Source: Intrasporangiaceae bacterium URHB0013 (GTDB lineage Bacteria > Actinomycetota > Actinomycetes > Actinomycetales > Dermatophilaceae). Taken from it: a stretch of 64,000 nt of DNA. The stretch is from contig JIBA01000016.1 of NCBI GenBank assembly GCA_000620545.1, positions 248,001 to 312,000 of the forward strand, in the 5' to 3' direction. The notes beneath the pieces were generated by a model. It worked only from the letters and a program-made list of their open reading frames with translations. It was not told where the DNA came from and ran no database searches. The position numbers and the translations under genes are program-made. Positions 46,293-54,922 of the stretch are shown here, one piece after another (position 1 is the first letter of the stretch; the number at the start of each line of letters is the position of its first letter).

Positions 46293-46979
46293 TCAGGCCT
46301 CGTCGCCCTCTGCCTTGGCCTCGTCGCCCTCGGCGGACTCGGCGGACTCGGCGGGCTCAGCGGCCTCCTCGTCGGACTCCTCACGCTCGATGCCGGCCTC
46401 GGCCTCGGCCTCGGCGAGCTCGGCCTCGAGGGCCTCGGCGGAGATGGCCTGCGTGACGTTGACGACGAGCGCCTCCTCGTCGGTGACCAGGGTGGCACCC
46501 TCGGGCAGCTCGACGGCGCCCGCGAGGATCTGCGTGCCCGCCTCGAGGCCCTCGACGGAGACGACGACGTTCTCGGGGATGTTCGTGGCGAGCGCCTCGA
46601 CCTGCAGCGTGTTGTGGTCGAGCGTGACGACGGTCTCGGGAGCGGCCTCGCCCTCGAGGTGCACGGCGACGTCGACGGTGACCTTCTCGCCCTTGCGGAC
46701 GACGACCAGGTCGACGTGGTCGATGACGGGCTTGATCGCGTCGCGCTGGACGTCCTTGGCGAGGGCGAGCTGCTCGTTGCCGTCGACGACGATCGTGAGC
46801 AGGGCGTTGGCCTGCTTGAGCGCCATCATCGTGTCGTGGCCCGGCAGCGAGATGTGCACGGGCTCGGTGCCGTGGCCGTACATGACGGCCGGGATGTTGC
46901 CGGCGCGGCGGATCTTGCGGGCGGCGCCCTTGCCGAAGTCGGTGCGCTTCTCGGCGACGAGCTTGGTGTTGTCGGACAC
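46293..46979 (-). CDS. rplY: 50S ribosomal protein L25/general stress protein Ctc
   Basis: A 228-residue long-form L25 (TL5/Ctc). The 5S rRNA-binding domain starts KLVAEKRTDFGKGAARKIRR and GNIPAVMYGHGTEPVHI; the C-terminal beta domain follows (VDVAVHLEGEAAPETVV). The last about 40 residues are strongly acidic (Glu/Ala, EESDEEAAEPAES). ATG at 46979. Confidence 0.96.
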   Translation of the reverse strand: MSDNTKLVAEKRTDFGKGAARKIRRAGNIPAVMYGHGTEPVHISLPGHDTMMALKQANALLTIVVDGNEQLALAKDVQRDAIKPVIDHVDLVVVRKGEKVTVDVAVHLEGEAAPETVVTLDHNTLQVEALATNIPENVVVSVEGLEAGTQILAGAVELPEGATLVTDEEALVVNVTQAISAEALEAELAEAEAEAGIEREESDEEAAEPAESAESAEGDEAKAEGDEA

Positions 46980-47289
46980 GGGGGTCTCCTGGGTATCTCG
47001 GGTGAGGCGGTCTATGTGGTCGGCCTCGACGCGGGACGACGCGCGGTGTCGGTGGTGACGGAGCAGGAAGGTGATGTGGTCCGCACGCAGAGGCGAACCC
47101 GACCGTGGAGCTCCACGTCAGGCCACCGCGTCGATCACGGACCTCGTCACGCCCTGCCGTGGCAGCCGTGCACCGTCCCTCGCCGAGGCAACTGCTCGAT
47201 CTTACGGGACGGACGCCCGGGCGGTGAAATCCGTGGCGGGCCGGTGCCCACGGTGGCGGCCACCGTGGCGGCCACGGTGGCGGGCACGC
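46980..47289. other. Intergenic region between rplY and the metallophosphatase
   Basis: 310 bp. It must hold the rplY promoter at its left end. At 47248-47268 CCACGGTGGC and GCCACCGTGG form a near-contiguous 10-bp inverted repeat followed by another GCCACGGTGG, a likely terminator for the minus-strand metallophosphatase gene. I see no gene. Confidence 0.5.
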
Positions 47290-48420
47290 TCATCGGGACG
47301 GCATACGCCCCAGCACCCACTCGTCGGTGAACGTCCCTCCGGCTCCGCGCACGAAGCCGAAGCGCAGCTCGGTGGACGTGACCCGGAGGTCGGCGAACCC
47401 GTACGTCGGGTTCCGTGCCGTTCCGGACGCGGTCGCGAAGTAGCCACTCTCCGGGCTCGTCGCGGAGACCGGTCGCAGGTCGACGCCGCCTGTGCCGACC
47501 GTCGCGAACACCGTCCCGGCGCCGGCGACCATGGACGCGTCGGCGTCGACGACGCACGCGGGCGAGTAGGACCCGACCGTGACGCGGCCGCAGCCCTCGC
47601 CCTCCCGCAGCTGCTTGGTGCGCTGGTACAGGTGCTCGTGCCCGGAGAGCACGACGTCGACCCGTTCGGAGACGAGCAGGTGCAGCAGGTCCGGGCCGAC
47701 GGGGCACCCGTAGCGGCCCATCGTGAGGCAGGACTCGTGCATGGCGACGACCACCCACCGGATGCCGGCCCGTCGGGCGCCGTCGATCGCCGCCGCCGTC
47801 CACGCATAGCGAGCCGACCCTGCCGTGTAGTGCCACGTGCCGTCGGGGAAGGTCAGTGCCGGCGAGATGAGCACGACGCGCACGAGGGGCGCGGCGTGCG
47901 GGAGGTCGACGTAGTACTGCCGCGCGTACTGGCCGACGATGCCGGGGAGCCGGTTGGGCAGGCACTCCTCGAACCGGTCGATGGACCCGTTGCCGCCGCT
48001 GCTCTCGTGGTTGCCGGCGAGAAGCTGGAAGGGAAAGGTCGTGCCGACGTGCGAGGTCACGAAGGAGCACCAGGCCTGCTCTCCGCCGGCCGAGCCGTAG
48101 GAGAGGTCACCGAGTGCGAGGTGCGCATCGGAACCGCCCGCCGCAAGGGCCTCGAGCACACCAGCGGTGTTCGCCGTGGCGCCGTAGTCCCCGGCCGCTG
48201 TCAGGTGCACGCTGGTCGGGTTAGCGGTCGAGCGCGCGGAGCCCGCGCGCGGTGCGCTCGTGGGGCGCGGCGACAAGGGGGTCGAGGTGGCGGTCGCCCC
48301 CCGGGCATCCGAGGCCGCTGGAGCGGCCGGGACCGGGCGGTCACCCTGCGAGGCGCATGCGGCCGGGCCGGCCAGGGTGAGGACTCCCAGCACGCCGACC
48401 ACGGCTCGACGCCACTGCAC
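47290..48420 (-). CDS. Exported purple-acid-phosphatase-like metallophosphoesterase
   Basis: About 376 residues. The N-terminus RRAVVGVLGVLTLAGPAAC is a signal peptide with a lipobox-like end (the -3 Pro is unusual, so secretion rather than lipid anchoring is possible). Calcineurin-like metal motifs are AAGDYGAT, LALGDLSYG, LLAGNHESSG, VVVAMHESC and VVLSGHEHLYQR. A beta domain follows to the C-terminus. GTG at 48420 is chosen because the following residues form the signal; an upstream extension would remove it. Likely a phosphomonoesterase at the cell surface. Confidence 0.87.
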   Translation of the reverse strand: MQWRRAVVGVLGVLTLAGPAACASQGDRPVPAAPAASDARGATATSTPLSPRPTSAPRAGSARSTANPTSVHLTAAGDYGATANTAGVLEALAAGGSDAHLALGDLSYGSAGGEQAWCSFVTSHVGTTFPFQLLAGNHESSGGNGSIDRFEECLPNRLPGIVGQYARQYYVDLPHAAPLVRVVLISPALTFPDGTWHYTAGSARYAWTAAAIDGARRAGIRWVVVAMHESCLTMGRYGCPVGPDLLHLLVSERVDVVLSGHEHLYQRTKQLREGEGCGRVTVGSYSPACVVDADASMVAGAGTVFATVGTGGVDLRPVSATSPESGYFATASGTARNPTYGFADLRVTSTELRFGFVRGAGGTFTDEWVLGRMPSR

Positions 48421-48430
48421 TCTCGTCAGT

Positions 48431-49474
48431 CTAGGGTGCGCTGGCGGAGTCGACCCGACGGGCGGCAGGGTCGTCTGCCGGGCGAACCGGCCCTCGCGCC
48501 TCGTCGGCTCGCACGGCCACGAGGCCGGCGACGATGAGCAGGCCACCGACGAGCTGGATCGGGGTGGGCAGCTCGGCGAGGACCAGCCACGCGAAGAGCA
48601 CGGCGAAGAGCACCTCGGTCAGGGCGACGAAGGAGGCGACCTTGGCGCCGAGCATGCGCACGGCCGCGATCCCCGTGACGTAGGCGAAGGCGGCGGCCAC
48701 GAGCGAGATGACGAGGACCGGCACCCACCAGTCCACCACGACGCCGCCGAGCGGCACGCGTGCAGCACCGCGGCTCATGTCGAGCACCCCGATGAGGCCG
48801 GCGAGACCGAGGGACACCGCGCCGACGGCGAGGCCGCCTCCGGCCAGTGCGAGCGGCGGCACGTCGTCGTCGACGTGGTCGGCGAGCAGGAAGTAGAGGA
48901 CGAGGCAGATGGCAGCACCCAGGCCCCAGAGCACCCCGACGAGGCTGACGCTCGCGCCGCCCAGGACGTCGAGGACGAGAAGCAGACCGGCCACGGCGAG
49001 CACCATCCCGGCCAGGGTGAGACGGCGCGGCGCCTGACGCTGTCGCAGCCAGAGCCAGCCGACGATGAGGACCGGTGCGAGGTACTCGAGCAGCAGTGCC
49101 ACGCCGACCGACAGGTGGGTCACCGCGTTGAAGTAGGCGAGCTGGCAGCCCGCGACGCCGGTGAGGCCGTAGCCGACGACGACCCACGCGTTGCGGCGCA
49201 GCGCCGCCCACCGGCCGCGCAGCGACCACAGGGCGGGCCCGAGCAGCACGAGGGCGGCGAGGGTGATGCGCATCGTGACGACGGCTCCCGGTGACCAGCC
49301 GCCGGTGAGCAGCGACTTGCCGAAGGCACCCGACGTGGCGAACGCCGCTGCGGAGGCGAGCGCGACGCCGAGGCCGACGAGCGGGTGGCGGACCGGCCGG
49401 GACGACGATGGCGTCGCCCCACTCGTCCCTGCACCCACCACCGAAGCCTTGCCGACCACGACCTGATCTGCCAT
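48431..49474 (-). CDS. EamA-family (DMT) transporter
   Basis: A 347-residue drug/metabolite transporter with ten membrane segments in two EamA repeats (GVALASAAAFATSGAFGKSL; YVTGIAAVRMLGAKVASFVA; AVLFAWLVLAELPTPIQLVG). Such proteins export amino acids or other metabolites; the substrate is unknown. ATG at 49474 follows GAGGGA. Divergent from the CGNR regulator with a 113-bp gap, suggesting regulation by it. Confidence 0.92.
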   Translation of the reverse strand: MADQVVVGKASVVGAGTSGATPSSSRPVRHPLVGLGVALASAAAFATSGAFGKSLLTGGWSPGAVVTMRITLAALVLLGPALWSLRGRWAALRRNAWVVVGYGLTGVAGCQLAYFNAVTHLSVGVALLLEYLAPVLIVGWLWLRQRQAPRRLTLAGMVLAVAGLLLVLDVLGGASVSLVGVLWGLGAAICLVLYFLLADHVDDDVPPLALAGGGLAVGAVSLGLAGLIGVLDMSRGAARVPLGGVVVDWWVPVLVISLVAAAFAYVTGIAAVRMLGAKVASFVALTEVLFAVLFAWLVLAELPTPIQLVGGLLIVAGLVAVRADEARGPVRPADDPAARRVDSASAP

Positions 49475-49587
49475 GACAGTCCCTCGCCGCTCCTGCTGGC
49501 GCTCGCACCCGGCGTCCGGCGCGCCCACGTCAGTACCAAAAATGATTACACTCATGACAGTAGCGATCCTTGCCGTCAGGAGTCAAC
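49475..49587. promoter_or_regulatory. Divergent promoter region, EamA versus CGNR regulator
   Basis: 113 bp. An AT-rich core CAAAAATGATTACACTCATG (49537-49556) is unusual for this genome and probably holds the promoter and operator. CATGACAGT occurs at 49472 and at 49553. Confidence 0.55.
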
Positions 49588-50148
49588 ATGCTTTTCACCC
49601 ATGACACCGACGTCGCCCTCGCAGCCGCCGCGGCCCTCGTCAACACGATGCCGGGCTCGGTGCCCGGCGACGACGACCCTGACCGGCTGACGACGCTCGA
49701 CGAGCTCGAGGCGCTCTACCGCGGACAGGGCTGGACCGGCCGTTTCGACCGCGACCTCGTCGAGCTCGAGGGGGTCCGGGCGATGCGTCCACGGTTGCGC
49801 GGCTTCTGGGACCGTGACGAGGCCGGCGTCGTCGTGCTCGTCAACGAGCTGCTCGCCGAGGCGCGAGCCGTCCCCCAGCTCGTCGACCACGACGACGTGG
49901 GCTGGCACGTCCACGCCACCCCGGCCGACGCCCCCCTCCCCCGGCGGATGGCCGTCGAGGCCGCGATCGCGGTCATCGACGTCGTGCGCGCCGGTGAGCT
50001 GGCCAGGCTGCGGGTCTGCGAGGCCGCCGACTGCGACGACGTGGTTGTCGACCTCTCCCGCAACCGCTCTCGCCGCTTCTGCGAGGGCGGTTGCGCGGCG
50101 CGTGCGCACACGGCTGCCTACCGGGCCCGCCGGGCCGCGCACGGCTGA
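49588..50148 (+). CDS. CGNR zinc finger/ABATE domain protein
   Basis: A 186-residue protein. Residues 1-130 match the ABATE (ginkbilobin-like) pattern: FTHDTDVALAAAAALVNT at the start and LVNELLAEARAVPQL in the middle. The C-terminal CGNR zinc finger is CEAADCDDVVVDLSRNRSRR followed by FCEGGCAARAHTAAYRARR, with four Cys and basic residues for DNA binding; the eponymous CGNR is here FCEGGC preceded by SRNRS. Probably a transcription regulator of the divergent EamA gene. ATG at 49588 follows AGGAG. Confidence 0.92.
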   Translation: MLFTHDTDVALAAAAALVNTMPGSVPGDDDPDRLTTLDELEALYRGQGWTGRFDRDLVELEGVRAMRPRLRGFWDRDEAGVVVLVNELLAEARAVPQLVDHDDVGWHVHATPADAPLPRRMAVEAAIAVIDVVRAGELARLRVCEAADCDDVVVDLSRNRSRRFCEGGCAARAHTAAYRARRAAHG

Positions 50149-50173
50149 GGGTCGGCGCAGCCCACGACGCACG

Positions 50174-50216
50174 GAGGGCGTATGCCGCCGGGCGCGTCCC
50201 GACGGCATACGCCCTC
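50174..50216. terminator. 19-bp hairpin with paired heptamer, bidirectional terminator
   Basis: GAGGGCGTATGCCG (50174-50187) pairs perfectly with CGGCATACGCCCTC (50203-50216); after one mismatch four more pairs close a CGCGT loop. It lies between the convergent CGNR and prs stops. As at 25879, the stem is built from a GTATGCC/GGCATAC pair. Confidence 0.8.
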
Positions 50217-50233
50217 GTCGTGTGGGGAGGCGC

Positions 50234-51214
50234 TCAGGCCTTGCCGTCGAAGAGGCTGGTCACCGAGCCGTCCTCGAAGACCTCGCGGATCGCCATCGAG
50301 ACGAGCGGGGCGATCGAGAGGACCTCGAGCTTGTCGAAGCGGCGGTCGTCGGGGATCGGCAGGGTGTTGGTGACGATGACCTCCTCGACCTTGCACGCCT
50401 TGAGGCGGTCGACCGCCGGGCCCGACAGGATCGCGTGCGTGGCGGCGATGATGACGCCCGCGGCGCCCTCCGCCATGAGGGCGTCCGCCGCCTTGGTGAT
50501 CGTGCCCGCGGTGTCGATCATGTCGTCGACGAGCACGCAGACCCGGCCCTTGATCTCACCGACGACGCGGTTGGCGACGACCTCGTTCGGTCGGTTGATG
50601 TCGCGCGTCTTGTGGATGAAGGCCAGCGGGGCGCCACCGAGACGCGAGCTCCAGTCCTCGGCGACCTTGATCCGGCCGGCGTCGGGCGAGACGACCGCGA
50701 GGTCGAGGTGACCGTACTTCCTGCCGACGTAGGCCGCGAGGATCGGCATCGCCATGAGGTGGTCGACGGGGCCGTCGAAGAAGCCCTGGATCTGGGCGGT
50801 GTGCAGGTCGATCGCCATGAGCCGGTCGGCGCCGGCCGTCTTGAAGAGGTCGGCCATGAGGCGGGCCGAGATCGGCTCGCGGCCGCGGTGCTTCTTGTCC
50901 TGGCGGGCGTAGCCGTAGAAGGGCAGGACCACGGTGATGCGCTTGGCCGACGCCCGCTTGAGCGCGTCGATCATGATGAGCTGCTCCATGATCCACTCGT
51001 TGATCGGAGCGGTGTGGCTCTGGATGACGAAGGCGTCGGAGCCGCGCACGGACTCCTCGTAGCGGACATAGATCTCGCCGTTGGCGAAGTCGTAGGCCGA
51101 CGTCGGCACGAGGTTGGTGCCCAGCTCCTTTGCGACCTCCAGCGCCAGCTGCGGGTGAGCCCGCCCCGAGAAGACCATGAGGTGCTTCTCGGTGGTCTTG
51201 TTGATGCCGGTCAT
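50234..51214 (-). CDS. prs: Ribose-phosphate pyrophosphokinase
   Basis: A 326-residue PRPP synthetase. Motifs: MVFSGRAHPQLALEVAKELG, flexible loop ARQDKKHRGREPIS, divalent-cation site MAIDLHTAQIQGFFDG, and PRPP loop VCVLVDDMIDTAGTI. Makes PRPP for nucleotides, His and Trp. ATG at 51214 overlaps the glmU stop (ATGA), so glmU-prs form an operon as in other actinobacteria. Confidence 0.97.
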   Translation of the reverse strand: MTGINKTTEKHLMVFSGRAHPQLALEVAKELGTNLVPTSAYDFANGEIYVRYEESVRGSDAFVIQSHTAPINEWIMEQLIMIDALKRASAKRITVVLPFYGYARQDKKHRGREPISARLMADLFKTAGADRLMAIDLHTAQIQGFFDGPVDHLMAMPILAAYVGRKYGHLDLAVVSPDAGRIKVAEDWSSRLGGAPLAFIHKTRDINRPNEVVANRVVGEIKGRVCVLVDDMIDTAGTITKAADALMAEGAAGVIIAATHAILSGPAVDRLKACKVEEVIVTNTLPIPDDRRFDKLEVLSIAPLVSMAIREVFEDGSVTSLFDGKA

Positions 51215-52704
51215 CCCTGGGCGTCCTTCGTCTCGGTGGTCGGCTCGGCCGGCTCGGTGGTCGGCTCGGTGGTCGGCTGGTCCTGCGCGGCTCGGGCGGC
51301 CTCGTCGGTCTTCGTGCCGGCACGGCGGCGGGCGACCCAGCCGTCGACGTTGCGCTGCTGGACGCGGGTCACCGCGAGCTGGCCGGCGGCGACGTCGCTC
51401 ACGACCGCGGACCCCGCGGCGACGTAGGCACCGTCGGCGATCGTCCGCGGAGCCACGATGACCGAGTTGCTCCCGACGAAGCTGTGGGCGCCGACGTTCG
51501 TGTGGCTCTTCGTGACGCCGTCGTAGTTGGCGAAGATCGTGCCGGCACCGATGTTGGCGCCCTCGCCGATGGTCGCGTCGCCGCAGTAGGTCAGGTGCGG
51601 GACCTTGGCGCCCGCGCCGATGTCCGCGTTCTTCGTCTCGACGAAGCCGCCGATCTTGCCCTGGGCTCCGAGGCGGGTGCCAGGACGCAGGTAGGAGAAG
51701 GGCCCGACGCTTGCGCCGGGCCCGATCTCGGCCAGCTCCGCCTGCGTGCGGACGACGCTCGCGCCGTCGCCGACCTCGACGTCGGTCAGCGTCGTGTCGG
51801 GGCCGATGACGCAGTCGCGACCGATCGTGCTCGCCCCGAGGATCTGGGTGCCGGGGCGCACGACCGTGTCGGGACCGATGGTCACGTCGGCGTCGAGCCA
51901 CGTGGTCGCCGGGTCGATGACGATCGCACCGTCGCGCATCGCCCGCTCGACGGTGCGTCGGTTGAGCTCAGCCCCGAGACGGGCGAGCTGGACCTTGTCG
52001 TTGACCCCTTCGGTCTGCCACAGGTCGGCGACGAGGTGCGCGCGGACTCCCAGACCACGTCCACGAGCGATCGCGATGACGTCGGTGAGGTACTTCTCGC
52101 CCTGGGCGTTGTCGGTGCCCACCTCGGAGAGCGCCTCGCGCAGGACCGCGGCGTCGAAGGCATACAACCCGCTGTTGACCTCGCGGATCGCGCGCTGCTG
52201 CTCGTCGGCGTCCTTCTGCTCCACGATGGCGACCACCGAGCCCTCGGGGTCACGGACGACGCGGCCGTAGCCGGTGGGGTCCGCAAGCGTCGCCGTGATC
52301 ACGCTGACGGCGCTGCCGGCCGCGTGGTGCGCCGCGACGAGATCCTCGAGGGTCTCGCTCGTGAGCAACGGCACGTCGCCGTAGGTGACGACGACCGTGC
52401 CGGCGAGGTCACCGGGTAGTGCCTCGAGCGCGCACTCGACGGCGCGGCCCGTGCCCTTGACGTCGTCCTGGTCGGCGACGACCGCCTCAGGGTCGACCTG
52501 CGACACGTGCTCTGCGACGCGGTCGCGCTCGTGTCGCACGACGACGGCGAGGTGGTGCGGGCTCGTGCCCCTCGCCGCCCGGATCGCGTGGGCCACGAGA
52601 CTGCGGCCGCCGATCGTGTGGAGGACCTTGGGGGTCGTGGACTTCATGCGTGTGCCCTCACCGGCGGCGAGGACGATCACGGCGGTCGGCCGTAGATCGC
52701 TCAC
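51211..52704 (-). CDS. glmU: Bifunctional GlmU (N-acetylglucosamine-1-phosphate uridyltransferase/glucosamine-1-phosphate acetyltransferase)
   Basis: A 497-residue GlmU. The uridyltransferase half opens AVIVLAAGEGTRMKSTTPKV and contains VTYGDVPLLT; the left-handed beta-helix half has hexapeptide repeats (IGPDTVVRPGTQILG; IGPFSYLRPG-type VGPFSYLRPGTRLG) and the acetyltransferase His/Asn region VETKNADIGAGAKVPHL. The last about 45 residues are a Thr/Glu/Pro-rich tail. GTG at 52704 follows AAGGAG ten bases upstream. It makes UDP-GlcNAc for peptidoglycan. Confidence 0.97.
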   Translation of the reverse strand: MSDLRPTAVIVLAAGEGTRMKSTTPKVLHTIGGRSLVAHAIRAARGTSPHHLAVVVRHERDRVAEHVSQVDPEAVVADQDDVKGTGRAVECALEALPGDLAGTVVVTYGDVPLLTSETLEDLVAAHHAAGSAVSVITATLADPTGYGRVVRDPEGSVVAIVEQKDADEQQRAIREVNSGLYAFDAAVLREALSEVGTDNAQGEKYLTDVIAIARGRGLGVRAHLVADLWQTEGVNDKVQLARLGAELNRRTVERAMRDGAIVIDPATTWLDADVTIGPDTVVRPGTQILGASTIGRDCVIGPDTTLTDVEVGDGASVVRTQAELAEIGPGASVGPFSYLRPGTRLGAQGKIGGFVETKNADIGAGAKVPHLTYCGDATIGEGANIGAGTIFANYDGVTKSHTNVGAHSFVGSNSVIVAPRTIADGAYVAAGSAVVSDVAAGQLAVTRVQQRNVDGWVARRRAGTKTDEAARAAQDQPTTEPTTEPAEPTTETKDAQG

Positions 52705-53022
52705 AGGGCGCAGCTCCTTTTTGGATCGGGGTGCACTCGGGTGCGTACGACCCCGGCCCAGAAGGGCGCCGGGGTGCGCCTCGGCCATGCTACTCGCGGG
52801 CCGTGGAGGCGCCGCCCCCGCCGTGGGAGCGCCGCCGTGACCCTCCACGTGCTCATCGGCGGCGCAGGTTCGTGCCCGGGGCCAAACGGCGTCGCGTGGG
52901 TTCGCCGTGACAGGTCCTGTCGTGCCGCATCGAGCATGTCGCCATCAGCCCCGGTCTCGTCGGTCAAGAGGTTTTGGTCCGGTCGGCAGGCCCCCACACC
53001 GTTCGTCGCTAGGTTCGGCGAC
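52705..53022. other. Intergenic region between glmU and the RidA-family gene
   Basis: 318 bp separating divergent genes, so promoters of both lie here. No tRNA or conserved element is apparent. Confidence 0.5.
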
Positions 53023-53439
53023 ATGACCCAACCAGCCAGCATCGTCCGGTTGATCCGATCGGACGCCCTCACAGACACCGCGCCCTACGCGTATGCCGCC
53101 ACGACCGACGGGCCGGCCCGCCTCGTCTTCGCGGCGGGGTCCTGCCCGCTCGACGATGCGGGCGCCACCGTGGCGCCCGGCGACATCGCGGCCCAAGCCA
53201 GGCAGTGCGTCGACAACATGGTCGAGGCCCTGGCGGCGGCCGGCGCGACCATGCGCGACGTCGTCTACACACGCGTGCTCGTCGCGACGACGGTGCGCGA
53301 GGACCTCGTCGCGGCGTGGACGGTGGTGCACGACGCGTTCGGAGACCACGAGGTGCCGAGCACCCTGCACGGCGTGACCGTGCTCGGCCACCCCGACCAG
53401 CTCGTCGAGATCGAGGCCGTCGCCGCCCTCGGCCCGTGA
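53023..53439 (+). CDS. RidA/YjgF-family protein
   Basis: A 138-residue RidA-superfamily protein. It shows YAYAATTDGPARLVFAAGSC, QCVDNMVEALAAAGATMRDV and VYTRVLVATT, and HGVTVLGHPDQLVEIEAVA. Canonical RidA deaminates reactive enamine/imine intermediates using an Arg near VEIEAVA-type ends; that Arg is absent from the C-terminal VEIEAVAALGP, so it may be another Rid subgroup. ATG at 53023. It contains the last GTATGCC motif of the window. Confidence 0.9.
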   Translation: MTQPASIVRLIRSDALTDTAPYAYAATTDGPARLVFAAGSCPLDDAGATVAPGDIAAQARQCVDNMVEALAAAGATMRDVVYTRVLVATTVREDLVAAWTVVHDAFGDHEVPSTLHGVTVLGHPDQLVEIEAVAALGP

Positions 53440-53589
53440 CGAGGTGCGTCAGCTGCCCGCCGCCCGCGCCGTCCGCTCCGAGGACTGCTGCGCAGCTCTG
53501 CCTCGAGTCGCGCATCGCAGGGCCTCAATAGGGTAAAGACCTCGGCGTACCGAGGTATCCAGGGTCGGGCAGCAGGTCGGGAAGGGGAC

Positions 53590-54318
53590 ATGAACGGTTT
53601 CGTGTTGGACTACGAGGCGTTGTTCGACGCCACCCCTACCCCGTACCTGGTGCTCACTCCCGACCTCACGATCGTCGCCATGAACAAGGCCCGCGAACGG
53701 GTCACCGGCACCTGGCGTGAAGACATCATCGGCCGCGACATCTTCGAGGTGTTCCCCGACAACCCCCAGGAGCCGACAGCGACGGGGGTTGCCAACCTGC
53801 GGGCGTCCTTGGAGCGTGTGCTGGCCACCAAGCAGCCGGACACGATGCCGACGCAGAAGTACGACCTTCTCGACCCTGCCACCCAGACGTTCACGGAGCG
53901 CTGGTGGAGTCCGGTCAACGTGCCCGTCCTCGACGACAACGACGACGTTGTCCTGCTGTTGCACCGGGTGACCGAGGTGACCGAGTGGATGCAGATGAGA
54001 TCGCAGCGCCAACAGGCCGTCGACCCGACCCTCGACGAAGCCGACAGCGACCTGTACTCGCGGGCTCAGGAGCTGCACGCGGCGTGGATGCAGGCCAGCC
54101 GCGACGTCGAGAACTTCCGCGCGGCCATGCGGTCCCAGCGAGCCATCGGTCAGGTAGTCGGCATGCTCATGGCGAGGATGCAGCTCACCGCGGAGGACGC
54201 CTTCGCCCTGCTGGTCCTGGAGTCCCAGCACCGCAACATCAAGTTGCGTGACATCGCAGACGAGCACCTCGTTCGGCACGCGCGGACGACGCCGACGCGC
54301 TCGAAGACCCCGAAGTGA
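53590..54318 (+). CDS. PAS-ANTAR domain regulator
   Basis: A 242-residue protein. Residues about 8-125 are a PAS domain (LFDATPTPYLVLTPDLTIVA ... IIGRDIFEVFPDNP). A helical stretch follows, then a C-terminal ANTAR domain at about 180-232 (MRSQRAIGQVVGMLMARMQL; AEDAFALLVLESQHRNIKLR). ANTAR binds paired RNA hairpins and prevents termination. There is no kinase or receiver, so the PAS domain probably senses directly. ATG at 53590 after GGAAGGGGAC. Stands alone. Confidence 0.9.
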   Translation: MNGFVLDYEALFDATPTPYLVLTPDLTIVAMNKARERVTGTWREDIIGRDIFEVFPDNPQEPTATGVANLRASLERVLATKQPDTMPTQKYDLLDPATQTFTERWWSPVNVPVLDDNDDVVLLLHRVTEVTEWMQMRSQRQQAVDPTLDEADSDLYSRAQELHAAWMQASRDVENFRAAMRSQRAIGQVVGMLMARMQLTAEDAFALLVLESQHRNIKLRDIADEHLVRHARTTPTRSKTPK

Positions 54319-54922
54319 CTCTGACCAGAGCGCCCCGCACTGACGATCGCATCCGCCACCTCAGGGTCAGCCGAGCATTCACGGGTCGAGACGAAACTCT
54401 TCATCGAAGGGTTGGCTGAGCAGGTACGCCACGAACTCAGTAGAAGGTAGGTCGGTGGACGGCCCGCCTCAGGGCAAGGTGAACATTCGGCAACTGCCAC
54501 TCTGCGCCACACCTTGCCTACCGGCGTACGTGGGGTCTTCGATGGAATGGCGCGTAGAACTCCACGACGCCGGCCCGCGGCCCCTCGTGGTGTTGGACGC
54601 CGCCGCCGTGCTCGCCGACGAAGGCGTTGACGGCATCCGCGATCGCTGATAGGTCAGCCCAGGCGCAGACGCGAACCTCCTGCACGTCCATCTCCCGTTC
54701 GAAGGCACGCGCGTCTTGGTTCTCGGTTCGGTGAGGCGGACCCATTCACCCACTGGCTCACCGCTGTTGACCATGCATGCTTGGGGGGAGGATCGTTGAT
54801 CGCCGACGGAACCACGTCCTTCCGCAGGTCTCAATGGATCGGCGCTCCGAGCACGCCACTTCGATGGTGTCGGGACGCTGGCTGCGAACGGTCTTGGCGG
54901 GCGCCGGACGAGAGGACTTGTC
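54319..54922. other. Long intergenic region with a possible gene remnant
   Basis: 604 bp between the ANTAR gene and the next gene. Base use is more mixed than in the core. A short minus-strand frame (54518-54691) has coding-like third positions; otherwise I see nothing definite. Confidence 0.4.
54518..54691 (-). CDS. Possible small gene or gene fragment, 57 residues
   Basis: MDVQEVRVCAWADLSAIADA starts a 57-residue frame whose third codon positions are nearly all G or C. GGGAG lies directly before the ATG, too close for an ideal site; the frame can extend to 54745. No family recognised; it could be a remnant. Confidence 0.3.
   Translation of the reverse strand: MDVQEVRVCAWADLSAIADAVNAFVGEHGGGVQHHEGPRAGVVEFYAPFHRRPHVRR

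Noticed and set aside
52862-52884. Partial match GCAGGTTCG...TGCCCGGGG to the Gln-like tRNA 3' half
   Set aside because: It lacks five bases, is in the opposite orientation to the tRNA, and cannot be a direct att repeat; probably chance.
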